Source: a virus
IMG/VR virus record: IMGVR_UViG_3300020203_000060
Location: 1-32,865 of that record
DNA: 32,865 nucleotides
Reading direction: 5' to 3' (one strand)
Positions 13,264 through 22,270 of the stretch are shown here, piece by piece; positions within the stretch are counted from its first letter, which is position 1; each line of letters starts with the position of its first letter. Both the position numbers and the translations under genes were made by a program. Under the pieces are notes generated by a model, which did not search any database, was not told where the DNA came from, and saw only the letters and a list, made by a program, of their open reading frames with translations.

Positions 13264-14532
13264 TTATTCAACCTCTTGAAATTGTCCGTTAGGTAATTTA
13301 ATTACTTTAACACTAGTGCCATCTGATAAAAGTCTGGTCATCACATTAGACTGCGTTGCGGCTTTTTCTAAGATACTATCAAGATTACCGCTTTTCGCTG
13401 CTTGCGCCTTAGCTCTAGCAAAGTCTAAGCCTTCCTCTAAAGTTCTTTCCATCGTCGCCGCTGCCTTCTTGTTCTCTGCCTTTGTTTTGTCTCTAGATGG
13501 AAGCCTTGCTACGAATCTTAGAGCATCCGCATCTGAAACTTGCCCCTCTCCTACCTCTCTAAATAAACTAACAGCTGCTCCCTTTAGATTATCTAAATCT
13601 TGGCGCCCCTGAACCGTCCTGTCTGCCGAAGAGTCTTCACCGTCAAAGTTAGAAATAACTTTCTGTATCGCTCCACCTATAGCAGAGTAACCAAATAGCC
13701 CTGTATTGCCTGCGTTTTCAATCGTTTGATCTATGCCTGAAAGGAGAGAGCTGGCTCTTTGTGTTTTGTCAATTTGAGCAAGTGATGACGTTGTTAGCTC
13801 TTTGCTTAGCTGTGCGTATGGCGCTGCTGCCAATGAAGCAATTTCCCTAGCTGCTGCTGGTTCCATATCATCATTTATTGCCTTAAAATAAGCACTAGAA
13901 TAAATTTGCTCTGCTTTTGTTTTATTTTCTGCTGTCTCTTGCGTAGCTCCAAGTTGAGAATTAGCACTGTTTGAATATAAAGTTTTCGCCTCTTTCTCTC
14001 CTGCAAACTTTCCAAAAGCTTCGGCTTTGGCTGTTTGCCCTTTGCCGAATATATCTTGAATTAAACTGTCTTGAGATTGCTGCAACAAAGCTTCTTGCTG
14101 TGCTTTTTTTACAAGAGCTGTAGTTCTTAGATTATTAGTAGCAGAAATATCTAGCCCCTCAGGGAAAACTACATTAGTCGGATCTTTATATAACTCAGGT
14201 AATATGCTTGATACTTTGGCCACTTGATCAGCGACTTGGCTTTTTCCGTAATTGCTCATTAGCCCACTTAAGAAAGCTTGTCCTGCTGACACTCCTAAAT
14301 TCTGACCAATTCCCCAACCACTTCGGTCAAACTTAGTTCCTGCTATTGCTGGGGCTATTTGATTAAAAATATTATTCTGCTGCGCTTCTTGCTGAAAACT
14401 TTGTAAGTCTTGAGCATTTAAAAGAGCGGCTAATGACGTATTAGTTTTATTTCCAAGTAAAGAATTAGTAATCCCTGCACCTGCGCCATTAATGCCGCCT
14501 GAGAGTAAAGCGTTTAAAAAATCATCTGCCAT
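13264..14532 (-). CDS. internal virion (ejection) protein (422 aa)
   Basis: Long, helical, Ala/Gln/Ser-rich protein with a Gly-rich N-terminus (LLSGGINGAGAGITNSLLG) and a GQNLGVSAGQAFLSGLMSNYG segment. These are features of podovirus internal proteins that leave the capsid to form a channel across the cell envelope. It lies between a 269-residue protein of the same type and the transglycosylase, the usual grouping. No enzyme motif. The function is inferred from composition and neighbours. Confidence 0.7.
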   Translation of the reverse strand: MADDFLNALLSGGINGAGAGITNSLLGNKTNTSLAALLNAQDLQSFQQEAQQNNIFNQIAPAIAGTKFDRSGWGIGQNLGVSAGQAFLSGLMSNYGKSQVADQVAKVSSILPELYKDPTNVVFPEGLDISATNNLRTTALVKKAQQEALLQQSQDSLIQDIFGKGQTAKAEAFGKFAGEKEAKTLYSNSANSQLGATQETAENKTKAEQIYSSAYFKAINDDMEPAAAREIASLAAAPYAQLSKELTTSSLAQIDKTQRASSLLSGIDQTIENAGNTGLFGYSAIGGAIQKVISNFDGEDSSADRTVQGRQDLDNLKGAAVSLFREVGEGQVSDADALRFVARLPSRDKTKAENKKAAATMERTLEEGLDFARAKAQAAKSGNLDSILEKAATQSNVMTRLLSDGTSVKVIKLPNGQFQEVE

Positions 14533-14543
14533 AAATTACCTAA

Positions 14544-15353
14544 TTAAAATGCGTTTCCACCATCAATAGGCGTAGTGCTTGAGCCTGCGCCACTTCCTGA
14601 CTTACCACCTCCGCCCTTAGAGGCAAGAGCTTGTCTTACTTTCCATTTCTCAAGAGCCACGCCCTGGCCAAATTGTTTAACCTCTTCTTGAAACTGTTTA
14701 TCTTGCTGCGCTAACTGTAAGGCTCCTGAGCTAATGCCTGTGAGAGAATTAGCAAACTCTATAGGTTTGCCAAAAGAATTATTGTAAGCCCCAACCGTTG
14801 AATCATAGGCTGCTTTTTGTACATTAAATTTATCATTAGCTATTCCCTGCGCTGAAACTTGTGCTTGATTCCTGCCGTCGACTCTGTAATCTTCGTATGT
14901 CTGCCCAAGCTCTTTAAACTGCTGTGTGTATAAATCTGAACCTAAAGGGATCCCTCTTTCTGCTAATTTCTGCTCATACGCCGCCCTATCCTTTTCTTCC
15001 TTGGCGTCTAATCCTTTAGTTGCGTTAGCTAGTGCTGCATTAAAAGCAGTATCATAAGAGCCTTGATCGTAGGTAGGAAGCAGATTGTCAAATTGTCTAA
15101 TATTGTAAGCTTCCTTAGGAATCGCGCCTATAAGGTTCCCTGCTGCGTCCGTTGCGCCCTTTGATAGGTCTAGCTGACCTTGCACATTACCTGCTACTGT
15201 AGCCCCTGTGGCTCCATTAAGAGCGGCTCCTGCGGTAGGTGTTCTCGCAGGCTTAGCGGCTGCCTTACCTGGATCATTAGCTGATTTAACCGTTGCTCCT
15301 GTTTTATTATTTCTCCAAACCCCAGGGCTTAATCTTGTGAATGTGTCTGCCAT
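14544..15353 (-). CDS. tail/internal virion protein (269 aa)
   Basis: Begins ADTFTRLSPGVWRNNKTGAT, then Ala/Gly-rich and helical, with many Gln residues (ALQLAQQDKQFQEEVKQFG). The middle has the YDTAFNAALANATKGLD pattern and RGIPLGSDLYTQQF, seen in short phage virion proteins between tail hub and ejection genes. It ends in a Gly/Ser-rich tail. AGGTAAAAATT precedes the start. Likely an ejection protein or tail accessory; exact role unknown. Confidence 0.65.
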   Translation of the reverse strand: MADTFTRLSPGVWRNNKTGATVKSANDPGKAAAKPARTPTAGAALNGATGATVAGNVQGQLDLSKGATDAAGNLIGAIPKEAYNIRQFDNLLPTYDQGSYDTAFNAALANATKGLDAKEEKDRAAYEQKLAERGIPLGSDLYTQQFKELGQTYEDYRVDGRNQAQVSAQGIANDKFNVQKAAYDSTVGAYNNSFGKPIEFANSLTGISSGALQLAQQDKQFQEEVKQFGQGVALEKWKVRQALASKGGGGKSGSGAGSSTTPIDGGNAF

Positions 15354-15373
15354 AATTTTTACCTATCTTAATC

Positions 15374-16945
15374 CTACCTTAGTCCGCCCGATTCTGTTAG
15401 TACTGTAACCGCAAAAATTGTATTTTGATCCGTCGTTGAAGAGGTGGTGCTTAAAGTTAATTCAAATTGGACATAAGGAGCCACAGAACCCACATTGTAA
15501 AAAGGATTATTGTAAGCGGCTACTAAACTATTAGGGCTTGTAACGTTGGTTTTAGTCCTTCCGAAGTTTTCCACCAAGGAAACTCCTATATTGTTACTCA
15601 CAGAAGTGTCAGAAATATAACTATAAATACTTAAACCGCTTATCTTTTGAAGCTGACCACTTTCTAAATACCTCGAAATAGGAGCCGAAAGCATAGTACA
15701 AAGAAGGTTCGCTGTGCCCCCTGTTGAAGATACGTAATCACGATAGGTACCCACGCGCTCTATAGTCACCGCACAAGCGTATTGTGCCGCAACAATTAAA
15801 TTGTCATCAAATACTGCCATAAAACTTAGGGTGTCAATGTCGTATGTGTGAAATTTCCAGGTGTTGTATATTGTGCTATATACTAAAAAAATACTTCCCA
15901 CCGTAACGTTAGTTTTATTAAAATAATTATTATTTCTTATCAGTTTATTAGGGAAAGAAACATAAATATTCCCTGTTTTTGGTACATATTTAACATTAAC
16001 AGCCTGTAAAGAGCTAGAGCCGATCAGTATAGAGGTGATAGTTTGCCAATAGGCGTCTATGTCCTTAGAAACAGTTTCATAGCCGCCTTCTGAGCTATTC
16101 GTTTCTACTCTCTTGCTAAGGGAAACCAGTCCGCTAGTAGTGGCTAAAAGAACGTCGCCTTGAAAAAAACAATAAGCGTAAGCGTTTAATGGCTTTCCTA
16201 TTATAAATCTATAGCGCAAGTTCCAATCTGGGGAAGCTGGGTAAGATCCGCCATAAACTAAAACTTCCCCTTGGGTTGATACGAAAGCTAAGCATTGCTC
16301 AACTAAGGATCCTGAAGAAAGCGAAATAGGGAAGACATTTAAGATCCCACCACCTAACTGTAATAAGGATGAGACGTCCCAAGATTGCATCGCCCCTGAG
16401 AATCTATCCACTCCACCATACCAAGTGATAGCTGTGTCTCTTTCAACTAAATACAGTCTTGCCTTATAGGAATTTCCTGTGATTAAATTGTCTGCCGAGC
16501 TAGGCCCTGTAAAAGCGATAGGCGCCCACGAGGTGCCATCATAAACCGCACCAGTACTAGATCCGTCGAGCAAGTAAAGCCTGTCACGAAAAGTAACAAA
16601 GTTTACCTTGTTGCTATAAGAATAAGGAGAGCTGCTTACAGTTGCAACGGTACTGGTAATGTCGTAAATAGCAGAAAGGGGAGAGCTTGAATAACCAAAG
16701 AGTTTTTTAGTGCCGTTTGTATAATAGTAAGGAGACATAGCCGAAAAGAATTGACCAAGTCCTCCGCCCGACACCTTCGATCTTAAAAGACTGCCAAGCC
16801 TCGAGTAAAGGGCTTGTCCATTAATTTCAAAGTTTTCTAACCATACGGCTTTAGTCGGTGACAATAAGGGTGCAGGAGTTTTGAGATCCACGCCCTCAAA
16901 GGGAAGATAAACAGCAACATTACTAGAGGTTCTAAATCCTGCCAT
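15374..16945 (-). CDS. P22 gp10-like tail hub / DNA stabilisation protein (523 aa)
   Basis: Beta-propeller-like protein of the P22 gp10 (packaged DNA stabilisation) type. The diagnostic stretch is in the middle: LAFVSTQGEVLVYGGSYP, then WNLRYRFIIGKPLN and a repeat-like DVLLATTSGLVSLSK. The N-terminus (PFEGVDLKTPAPLLSPTKAV, ENFEINGQALYSRLGS) also matches tail hub proteins that bind below the gp4-like neck and plug the packaged DNA. Its start shares one base with the previous stop (TAATG), so translation is coupled. It supports a short-tailed virion. Confidence 0.8.
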   Translation of the reverse strand: MAGFRTSSNVAVYLPFEGVDLKTPAPLLSPTKAVWLENFEINGQALYSRLGSLLRSKVSGGGLGQFFSAMSPYYYTNGTKKLFGYSSSPLSAIYDITSTVATVSSSPYSYSNKVNFVTFRDRLYLLDGSSTGAVYDGTSWAPIAFTGPSSADNLITGNSYKARLYLVERDTAITWYGGVDRFSGAMQSWDVSSLLQLGGGILNVFPISLSSGSLVEQCLAFVSTQGEVLVYGGSYPASPDWNLRYRFIIGKPLNAYAYCFFQGDVLLATTSGLVSLSKRVETNSSEGGYETVSKDIDAYWQTITSILIGSSSLQAVNVKYVPKTGNIYVSFPNKLIRNNNYFNKTNVTVGSIFLVYSTIYNTWKFHTYDIDTLSFMAVFDDNLIVAAQYACAVTIERVGTYRDYVSSTGGTANLLCTMLSAPISRYLESGQLQKISGLSIYSYISDTSVSNNIGVSLVENFGRTKTNVTSPNSLVAAYNNPFYNVGSVAPYVQFELTLSTTSSTTDQNTIFAVTVLTESGGLR

Positions 16946-18255
16946 TACGATGCTCTTTGAAAAGGTTTACTGTTTCTAACGGCTGGATTTTCTTTATTTC
17001 CTACTCCTGGCTTTTTTACTGCTGGATTCGATGGCATGCCGAATAATCCTAATGCATCTACTACCGCTTTAGCCTTAGCTTCATCTTTGATGATAACTTC
17101 GCCCTTTTTGCTATCATATAAATCAGCATTTATTAATGCCTGTGTTGCTTGCTTTTGTTTTTCAAAATCTAACCCCGTCCACTCTTTGCCAAAGGTTTTA
17201 ATATTGCCAAAAACCCCAGTTAAATCTCCTGCTTCTAATCCTGCTTTTTTGTACTCTGTAAAATTAGCGTACTTTCCTGCGAATGGTTTAGATGGATCTG
17301 GTGGGGCTTGGTTTGATTGCTGGCGCATAGCTTTAACGTACGATTGATAGACGGGATCATCTTTGTTCTGCTTCAAAAGCTTGACGGTGTTTTCCTGTGC
17401 TTTCTGTCTTGTTGTTTGTCTTGGTGTTAAAAGTCCTAGCTTCTTCAAAAGTAACCCTGAGCCTCCTGTCATTAAACCAAGCGCAATATCGTTTTTTATT
17501 CCGTCCCCTTGTAGCCCATACCCTACGATGTTCCCAGCCACCGCCCCAGCGCCAGCTCCTATAGGCCCACCTATCAAGCCGCCTATCCCAGCCCCTGCTG
17601 TGGTTAGACCCGACCGCATGCCTTCGCCTCCATTGTCAAAGCCTTTAATCGTGTCATAGGTTCCCTTGACTGCTGCTATTCCGCTGGCAATGTTAGCCCC
17701 TGTAAAGCCGTTTTGATAGGCCAAAGTATTTGTAGCAGCTGTCGGAGCTGCTGCTGCTGCCGTCGAGGCGTTAGCCGCTGAATTATATGCAGCTTGCCCT
17801 GTAGCTGAACCTGATAGCCCAGGAGTCATCATAGTAGGAACCGAGGGAGCTAGAGCCGCTGGGGCTGCTGGGGCCGCTGCTGCTACTGCCGGGGCTTCCA
17901 CTACTAACGGCGTTAAAACTTCTGGGGCTGCTGTCGTGGCTCCCATGTTCGAAACTTGATTAGCTAAATATAGTCCTCCTATAGAACCTGCTAATGGAGC
18001 CAATTGATTTATTGGATTACTAGCGTTCTCTTGAGCTTTTTTCTGATCGCTTATAGCTTTCTGTTGCGTATCGTATTCTGCTTTATTGTTATTAAATAAA
18101 ACAGGTCTTCCCCTTTGCCCCGATAAGAAAGGATCGTAAAGTTTATTAGAATTAGGTACCTTGTAAAGTTTAGTTCCGTCAGGTCTAGTGATAGGCTCCC
18201 AAGTTTGCCACTGTGTATAATCGGGTACGAACCCATACGCTGCATTTGCTGCCAT
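16945..18255 (-). CDS. Ala/Gly-rich protein with glycine zipper, likely ejection protein (436 aa)
   Basis: Residues 108-175 are dominated by Ala and Pro. Residues ~215-250 contain a glycine zipper (GAGIGGLIGGPIGAGAGAVA), which packs into membranes. The remainder is Lys-rich and helical. This combination is typical of podovirus ejection proteins that insert in the envelope; a tail-hub partner is the alternative. It lies between the neck and tail hub genes. AGGAG lies upstream of the start. Confidence 0.65.
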   Translation of the reverse strand: MAANAAYGFVPDYTQWQTWEPITRPDGTKLYKVPNSNKLYDPFLSGQRGRPVLFNNNKAEYDTQQKAISDQKKAQENASNPINQLAPLAGSIGGLYLANQVSNMGATTAAPEVLTPLVVEAPAVAAAAPAAPAALAPSVPTMMTPGLSGSATGQAAYNSAANASTAAAAAPTAATNTLAYQNGFTGANIASGIAAVKGTYDTIKGFDNGGEGMRSGLTTAGAGIGGLIGGPIGAGAGAVAGNIVGYGLQGDGIKNDIALGLMTGGSGLLLKKLGLLTPRQTTRQKAQENTVKLLKQNKDDPVYQSYVKAMRQQSNQAPPDPSKPFAGKYANFTEYKKAGLEAGDLTGVFGNIKTFGKEWTGLDFEKQKQATQALINADLYDSKKGEVIIKDEAKAKAVVDALGLFGMPSNPAVKKPGVGNKENPAVRNSKPFQRAS

Positions 18256-18268
18256 AAATTAAAAACTC

Positions 18269-19186
18269 CTAGTACCAACTACCGTCAGGGATTCTTGGTA
18301 TTCCGTCAAAATAAACATCTGGGGCTTGATTTACTTTTGCTACTCCCTCGAATCTAGAAAACGAACCTTTAGCAACATTTGCAAACTGCCTAGTAGCTGC
18401 TTCATTATCTAAACCTTTAGAAAGTTCAAAAGCCCAAGCTAACCCACGAACCATTAAATCTTCGTCAAATAAACATCTATCGTTATCATTTAACAAAGCG
18501 TTACTCGTAGAAATTAAATAAGGCTCGGTGTAAACCCTCCAAGTCACTGTTCCGTCTACTACCGTTCCTGTTTCTACTATCGGTCTAGTAGTTCCTGATG
18601 TGCCATTATTAGTTGCTACGTATAAATTATTATTACCCACTACGATATTGCCAGTAGTGTAAGCAGTTGAAGCAATCCAAGAAGTTGTAGGCCAGATATA
18701 GCTTGCAGAAATATACCCCATCGCTAAAACATCAGTACTATTTAAAGCCGCTTGATCTAGCTCAAAAGAACCGCCACTTCTTTGAGTGTAGGGAGAAGTA
18801 TTATACAAGTACTCGGTCGCTCCCCTTATTTGATAGCCTCTTCTAGTCGTGGTGCTAATTACTGAGTACTGTCTCAAGGCTGCAAAAGCATCACTAACAG
18901 GGCCATTTAAACTAAACTGATTACTAGTATCCCACTGAGTGCCCAATAAAAGCTTGTAAAAGTCCCCAGGCAGTTGATAGCGAGATATTCCTGTAGCAGT
19001 AGTGAATAAAAACGTGCGCTTAAGCTGAGGCCATAGGAGTGGCATATTACGCAAGTAGTCGCCTACTTTTTTAAATAAATATAAAAGCTGCTTTGCTGCT
19101 GGATCTGTATTATTTACGTAAGTTGTATAAGATGGAATATTTGTTTCGGCACAATAAGCATCTATCGTTTCTTTTATTGTCGCCAC
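18269..19186 (-). CDS. P22 gp4-like neck protein with inserted binding domain (305 aa)
   Basis: Residues 1-130 and 225-305 match the P22 gp4-like head-to-tail adaptor type: a helical start, LLWPQLKRTFLFTTATGISR, YQLPGDFYKLL and later LMVRGLAWAFELSKGL. Such proteins bind under the portal. Residues ~170-220 are an insert (WIASTAYTTGNIV, NNLYVATNNGTSGTTRP, VDGTVTWRVY) resembling the small carbohydrate-binding modules common in phage tails. The start is GTG 19186, with GGGAG about ten bases before it; no ATG suits. Confidence 0.72.
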   Translation of the reverse strand: MATIKETIDAYCAETNIPSYTTYVNNTDPAAKQLLYLFKKVGDYLRNMPLLWPQLKRTFLFTTATGISRYQLPGDFYKLLLGTQWDTSNQFSLNGPVSDAFAALRQYSVISTTTRRGYQIRGATEYLYNTSPYTQRSGGSFELDQAALNSTDVLAMGYISASYIWPTTSWIASTAYTTGNIVVGNNNLYVATNNGTSGTTRPIVETGTVVDGTVTWRVYTEPYLISTSNALLNDNDRCLFDEDLMVRGLAWAFELSKGLDNEAATRQFANVAKGSFSRFEGVAKVNQAPDVYFDGIPRIPDGSWY

Positions 19187-19206
19187 TGAACACTACTCCC
19201 ATAAAG

Positions 19207-19506
19207 TTATTTGACTAAATCTTTCAAAGCCTTTGCTACTGAGCCAGCTGATAGTTTAGAGGCTTTTTTGTTCTCAACTACAACCTCCGACTCTGTTAGA
19301 AATTTTTCGTATTCTACAAAATACTCAGTTTTATGTTTCTCTGTAGCTCTATCTAGAAAATGAAAAGTAGGAACACCCAAAGGGCTAATGCCGTCTTTTC
19401 TTTCAAACATCAAAACATCTTTCTCAACGTAGGTATCGCCCTTCTTAAGGTTTTCTTTATCTCTTTGTAGCAAGTGGCTAAAGTCTGTTTTATAAAATCG
19501 TATCAT
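19207..19506 (-). CDS. hypothetical small virion-cluster protein (99 aa)
   Basis: The start at 19506 (MIRFYKTDFSHLLQRDKENL) has AGGAATAATT before it and lies eight bases past the previous stop; a longer frame from 19548 would overlap that gene. The middle has short strands (DVLMFERKDG, TFHFLDRATE), and the C-terminus is Ala/Lys-rich (KKASKLSAGSVAKALKDL). No family recognised. Confidence 0.62.
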   Translation of the reverse strand: MIRFYKTDFSHLLQRDKENLKKGDTYVEKDVLMFERKDGISPLGVPTFHFLDRATEKHKTEYFVEYEKFLTESEVVVENKKASKLSAGSVAKALKDLVK

Positions 19507-19514
19507 AATTATTC

Positions 19515-20561
19515 CTAATTCGCTGAGGTGTATCCTGCTGCGCAACAAACTGTTGAGGTTACGGCGACTGCTGTATTAAAATTTATTGCTGTATTTACTG
19601 TGCCACGTATTAACGGCAAAGAAGAGCTAATAGCAAAAGAGCCGTTGCTAGTAGTTGCCATCTGAGAAACTCCGCCTACTGCTCTCGTTGTTGCGCCATC
19701 TTTGAAATTTAGATTAGTTGCTACTGTTGCTGATGAATTGCTGCAAGTAATAGAAGTTACATAATGCCTTTGACCTGCTATAGCTGCGACTATCTCAACG
19801 TCAGAGGTTACCCCTGTAGCGGTGCCGCATGAATGAAACATTGCGTTTGCGCTGGCTAGTGAGGTAATTTGCTCGCCTCTCATGCCTAGAGTAATAGGAG
19901 AGTAGTCACCGTCTGCTGCTGTGTTGTTATCTCCCGCTCTCTGCACTCCGCCGACTGCCACTATTGCATCACCGTTACCTGCTACTGCATCTTCTAATTT
20001 CCCCAGCTGTCTAGCATCTAAAACGTTTGAGTTGTACATTGGAATACCCAAAGCTTGCCCCGCAGTTGTTAAAGACTGCGCTATATAATCACCGTTGGCG
20101 GCTAACGCTGTAGCCGATTCGTTAGCAACTCCGAGGGTGAAAACACCTGCATCACCGCTGCCTGCTACTGCATCTTCTACCTGAGAACCTGCAACAAAAA
20201 GACCGCCTGAGACGTTTCTCTTTAAAACACCATAACGGCCATCTGACTCCCCTGACCCCTGCGCTAAACTGTTTTGAATTAAAGCAACCGCAGGCACGCC
20301 CACATCTCCTGTTCCATAAGTAGAACTCGCCGCTGCTGTGGCTACTGTTTTACCTAGGCTGGTGGCTCCTGCTCCTGCATTTATAAATATCTTCCCTTGA
20401 GAATCTACAGAACCCAGCGATATTTGCTTATCACCATTACCAATAATATTGGCAGTTGAAGGCGTAGAATTTGCGCCATCGTTTCTTATGTAACTAGTCT
20501 GTGCCAAAGAAAAGCTAGAAAAAACTAAGACAAGAGAGATAACTTTAACTATGTTTTTCAT
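19515..20561 (-). CDS. exported protein with GDxGV/DGDY repeats (348 aa)
   Basis: Starts with a textbook Sec signal peptide: MKNIVK, hydrophobic core VISLVLVFSSFS, and likely cleavage after SLA at residue 20. The mature part has three ~55-residue repeats marked by GTGDVGV (83), GSGDAGV (134) and GNGDAIV (195), each followed by a DGRY/NGDY/DGDY element (107, 156, 217). These elements are common in phage virion and fibre proteins. The last ~110 residues contain four Cys (HSCGTATG, ITCSNSS, STVCCAAG), fitting disulfides outside the cytoplasm. A signal peptide on a protein of virion type, within a head cluster, is odd. Confidence 0.75.
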   Translation of the reverse strand: MKNIVKVISLVLVFSSFSLAQTSYIRNDGANSTPSTANIIGNGDKQISLGSVDSQGKIFINAGAGATSLGKTVATAAASSTYGTGDVGVPAVALIQNSLAQGSGESDGRYGVLKRNVSGGLFVAGSQVEDAVAGSGDAGVFTLGVANESATALAANGDYIAQSLTTAGQALGIPMYNSNVLDARQLGKLEDAVAGNGDAIVAVGGVQRAGDNNTAADGDYSPITLGMRGEQITSLASANAMFHSCGTATGVTSDVEIVAAIAGQRHYVTSITCSNSSATVATNLNFKDGATTRAVGGVSQMATTSNGSFAISSSLPLIRGTVNTAINFNTAVAVTSTVCCAAGYTSAN

Positions 20562-20573
20562 AACTTTAATTTA

Positions 20574-21032
20574 TTAAGCGCAAATCCAAGTAGCCGCTGC
20601 TGTTACGTAACAGATTATAGGTTTAATGCCAGTAAGAGCTGCAAATACTGCATCAGCTGCAGCGCCGTTGATAGTTCCGCCTGTCTGTGGAAATAAATTA
20701 GCTACACCAGCAGTCGTATTTAACATAGTAAATATGTTGCCGATATCATTCGCCGTTACTACTGGCAAAAGCCATGCAACAGTACCGTTAGCCCCTGTTA
20801 ATCTTTTGACAGCAGACAAAACAGAAATAGGCGCAGCTGTTGCTTGATTAGTTCCTGTCCCTGCTACTGTTTCAAAACTGGTTTGGATTTGTATTTTTCT
20901 TAGTCCTCTATCGCAAAGAATCACCGCTTGCTGTCCTACAAATGCAGGAACCAAAGAAGCACTACAAGAATCAGCCTTCGCTACGCTTGCTGTTACTATT
21001 AAAATTGTTAATATCGCTAAAATCTTTTTCAT
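20574..21032 (-). CDS. exported protein of the head cluster (152 aa)
   Basis: Clear signal peptide: MKK, hydrophobic ILAILTILIVTASV, and likely cleavage after AKA at residue 20 just before DSC. The mature part has Cys at about 23, 40, 141 and 151, possible disulfides. The C-terminus (TGGTINGAAADAVFAALTG ... TWICA) resembles the end of small decoration-type phage proteins with NG-x-A-A-x-A-V-F. It lies next to another exported protein, so the pair may work together outside the cell. Its weak ribosome site lies in the Lys-rich end of the upstream gene. Confidence 0.72.
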   Translation of the reverse strand: MKKILAILTILIVTASVAKADSCSASLVPAFVGQQAVILCDRGLRKIQIQTSFETVAGTGTNQATAAPISVLSAVKRLTGANGTVAWLLPVVTANDIGNIFTMLNTTAGVANLFPQTGGTINGAAADAVFAALTGIKPIICYVTAAATWICA

Positions 21033-21034
21033 AA

Positions 21035-21733
21035 TTATTTCTTTTTCTTTGTTATTATCGGAGCTTCTTCAAACTCTAAAGTTTCTTCTTCTGCTGCAAC
21101 CTCAACCTTAGTTAATCTTTTCATTTCCTCTTCTAGCTCTTGAGCACTTAACATATAAGCTTGTTTCTGTTTTCGCTCTTCTGCTAATTCTTGTTTTAGT
21201 GCTTGCATGTCGCTAGTTTGAGAATTTTCAAGGTTAGCTTCTAACTGAGCCTTTGCTTGCGCTCTAATTCTGCTACCGTCCGCAATCCCTTCAATATCTA
21301 AATCACTTGCTAAATTTAATTGCTCTAGTGATACGATGCCTCTTACTCTCAACTCTAAAAGGCTTGAAGGCGACAAAAACGATAAACCTGTTAGTGGTGT
21401 CCCTACTGGACGCCCACCACCTTGCACGAATTTGCGATACTGACCAAAGAAATCTTCTTTGTGTGCATCAGTTGCAATATCGTCCACCTCGTTCTTGTCG
21501 CCTTGGTTTATGACATTAATAAATAACTTAGTAGTCTTTCTAGGTTCGTACTTTACTACTTTGCCGTTAGCATCTAGTACTGCATGAGAGTCCGTTATTT
21601 CTTTATTATAAAATCTAACGTACTGCCTTGTTTTATCCCCTGAAATTCTTTCTCCTTCTTGCACATTTGATAAATCAAAATTCTGCAATGTTTGAGATCC
21701 AAACGTGTCTATTTCTAAGTTACCTATTGTCAT
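21035..21733 (-). CDS. conserved phage head-associated protein (232 aa)
   Basis: Residues ~85-160 fit a recurring phage pattern near capsid genes: QGGGRPVGTPLTGLSFLSPS, LLELRVRGIVSLEQLNLASD, and GIADGSRIRAQAKAQL, a helix-hairpin-like arrangement. The C-terminus is a charged coiled coil ending in KKKK. Homologues sit between capsid and tail genes and are thought to be virion parts, but their role is not known to me. Good AAAGGATT site. Confidence 0.65.
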   Translation of the reverse strand: MTIGNLEIDTFGSQTLQNFDLSNVQEGERISGDKTRQYVRFYNKEITDSHAVLDANGKVVKYEPRKTTKLFINVINQGDKNEVDDIATDAHKEDFFGQYRKFVQGGGRPVGTPLTGLSFLSPSSLLELRVRGIVSLEQLNLASDLDIEGIADGSRIRAQAKAQLEANLENSQTSDMQALKQELAEERKQKQAYMLSAQELEEEMKRLTKVEVAAEEETLEFEEAPIITKKKK

Positions 21734-21759
21734 AATCCTTTGACCTTTTATTTAATTAA

Positions 21760-22248
21760 TTACGCGTTACCAATCGTCAGCTTAGTTAATGCCCAAGCTG
21801 GCGTTGCTACTGTTGTACCCGCTGCATTAGTAGATTTTAGAAATAACCCTTGTATCAAAGTTGTTACTGCGTCATCTACTCCCCCAGCTGTGGCACTAGT
21901 ATATTGTTTCGTATTAACTGCATCTAGGGTAAGAGCATTAACCAATACACTAGTTGCATTGTCAGCACGTAATCCAAATGGCCCACATGGTGCCCAAAAG
22001 TATTCACCTGATGCTACTGCAAACTGTGGAATCACTACCTCCGCCCCAACCTGAGCACTTGCCAAGGCTGTAGTTAGAGGTGCTGCTTTTCCATCTATCG
22101 CAACAATACAAGCTTGATAAGCTGTAATTGTAGCAGATGCTTGAACGTACATGTGCGTAGTACCCTTAACATCTTGCGTTTGTCTTAACTGCGCAACGTC
22201 GGTAGCTCCCGAGCTTGTAACCGTATTCGCTCCCATTCTTGAACTCAT
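21760..22248 (-). CDS. head decoration-like protein (162 aa)
   Basis: Directly downstream of the major capsid gene. Small, Ala/Thr/Val-rich and beta-rich, with no signal peptide. The stretch VGAEVVIPQFAVASGEYFWA and the APCGPFGLRADNATS loop resemble small capsid-decorating proteins of tailed phages. Strong AAAGGAAATTT site, as expected for an abundant protein. The role is inferred from place, size and composition. Confidence 0.7.
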   Translation of the reverse strand: MSSRMGANTVTSSGATDVAQLRQTQDVKGTTHMYVQASATITAYQACIVAIDGKAAPLTTALASAQVGAEVVIPQFAVASGEYFWAPCGPFGLRADNATSVLVNALTLDAVNTKQYTSATAGGVDDAVTTLIQGLFLKSTNAAGTTVATPAWALTKLTIGNA

Positions 22249-22270
22249 AAATTTCCTTTAATTATATTTA

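Noticed and set aside
17363-17659. Pro-rich right-reading frame
   Set aside because: Pro runs are the antisense of the glycine zipper on the other strand.
21740-22054. Right-reading 104-residue frame opposite the decoration-like gene
   Set aside because: Antisense shadow of an Ala/Thr-rich gene, with no ribosome site.
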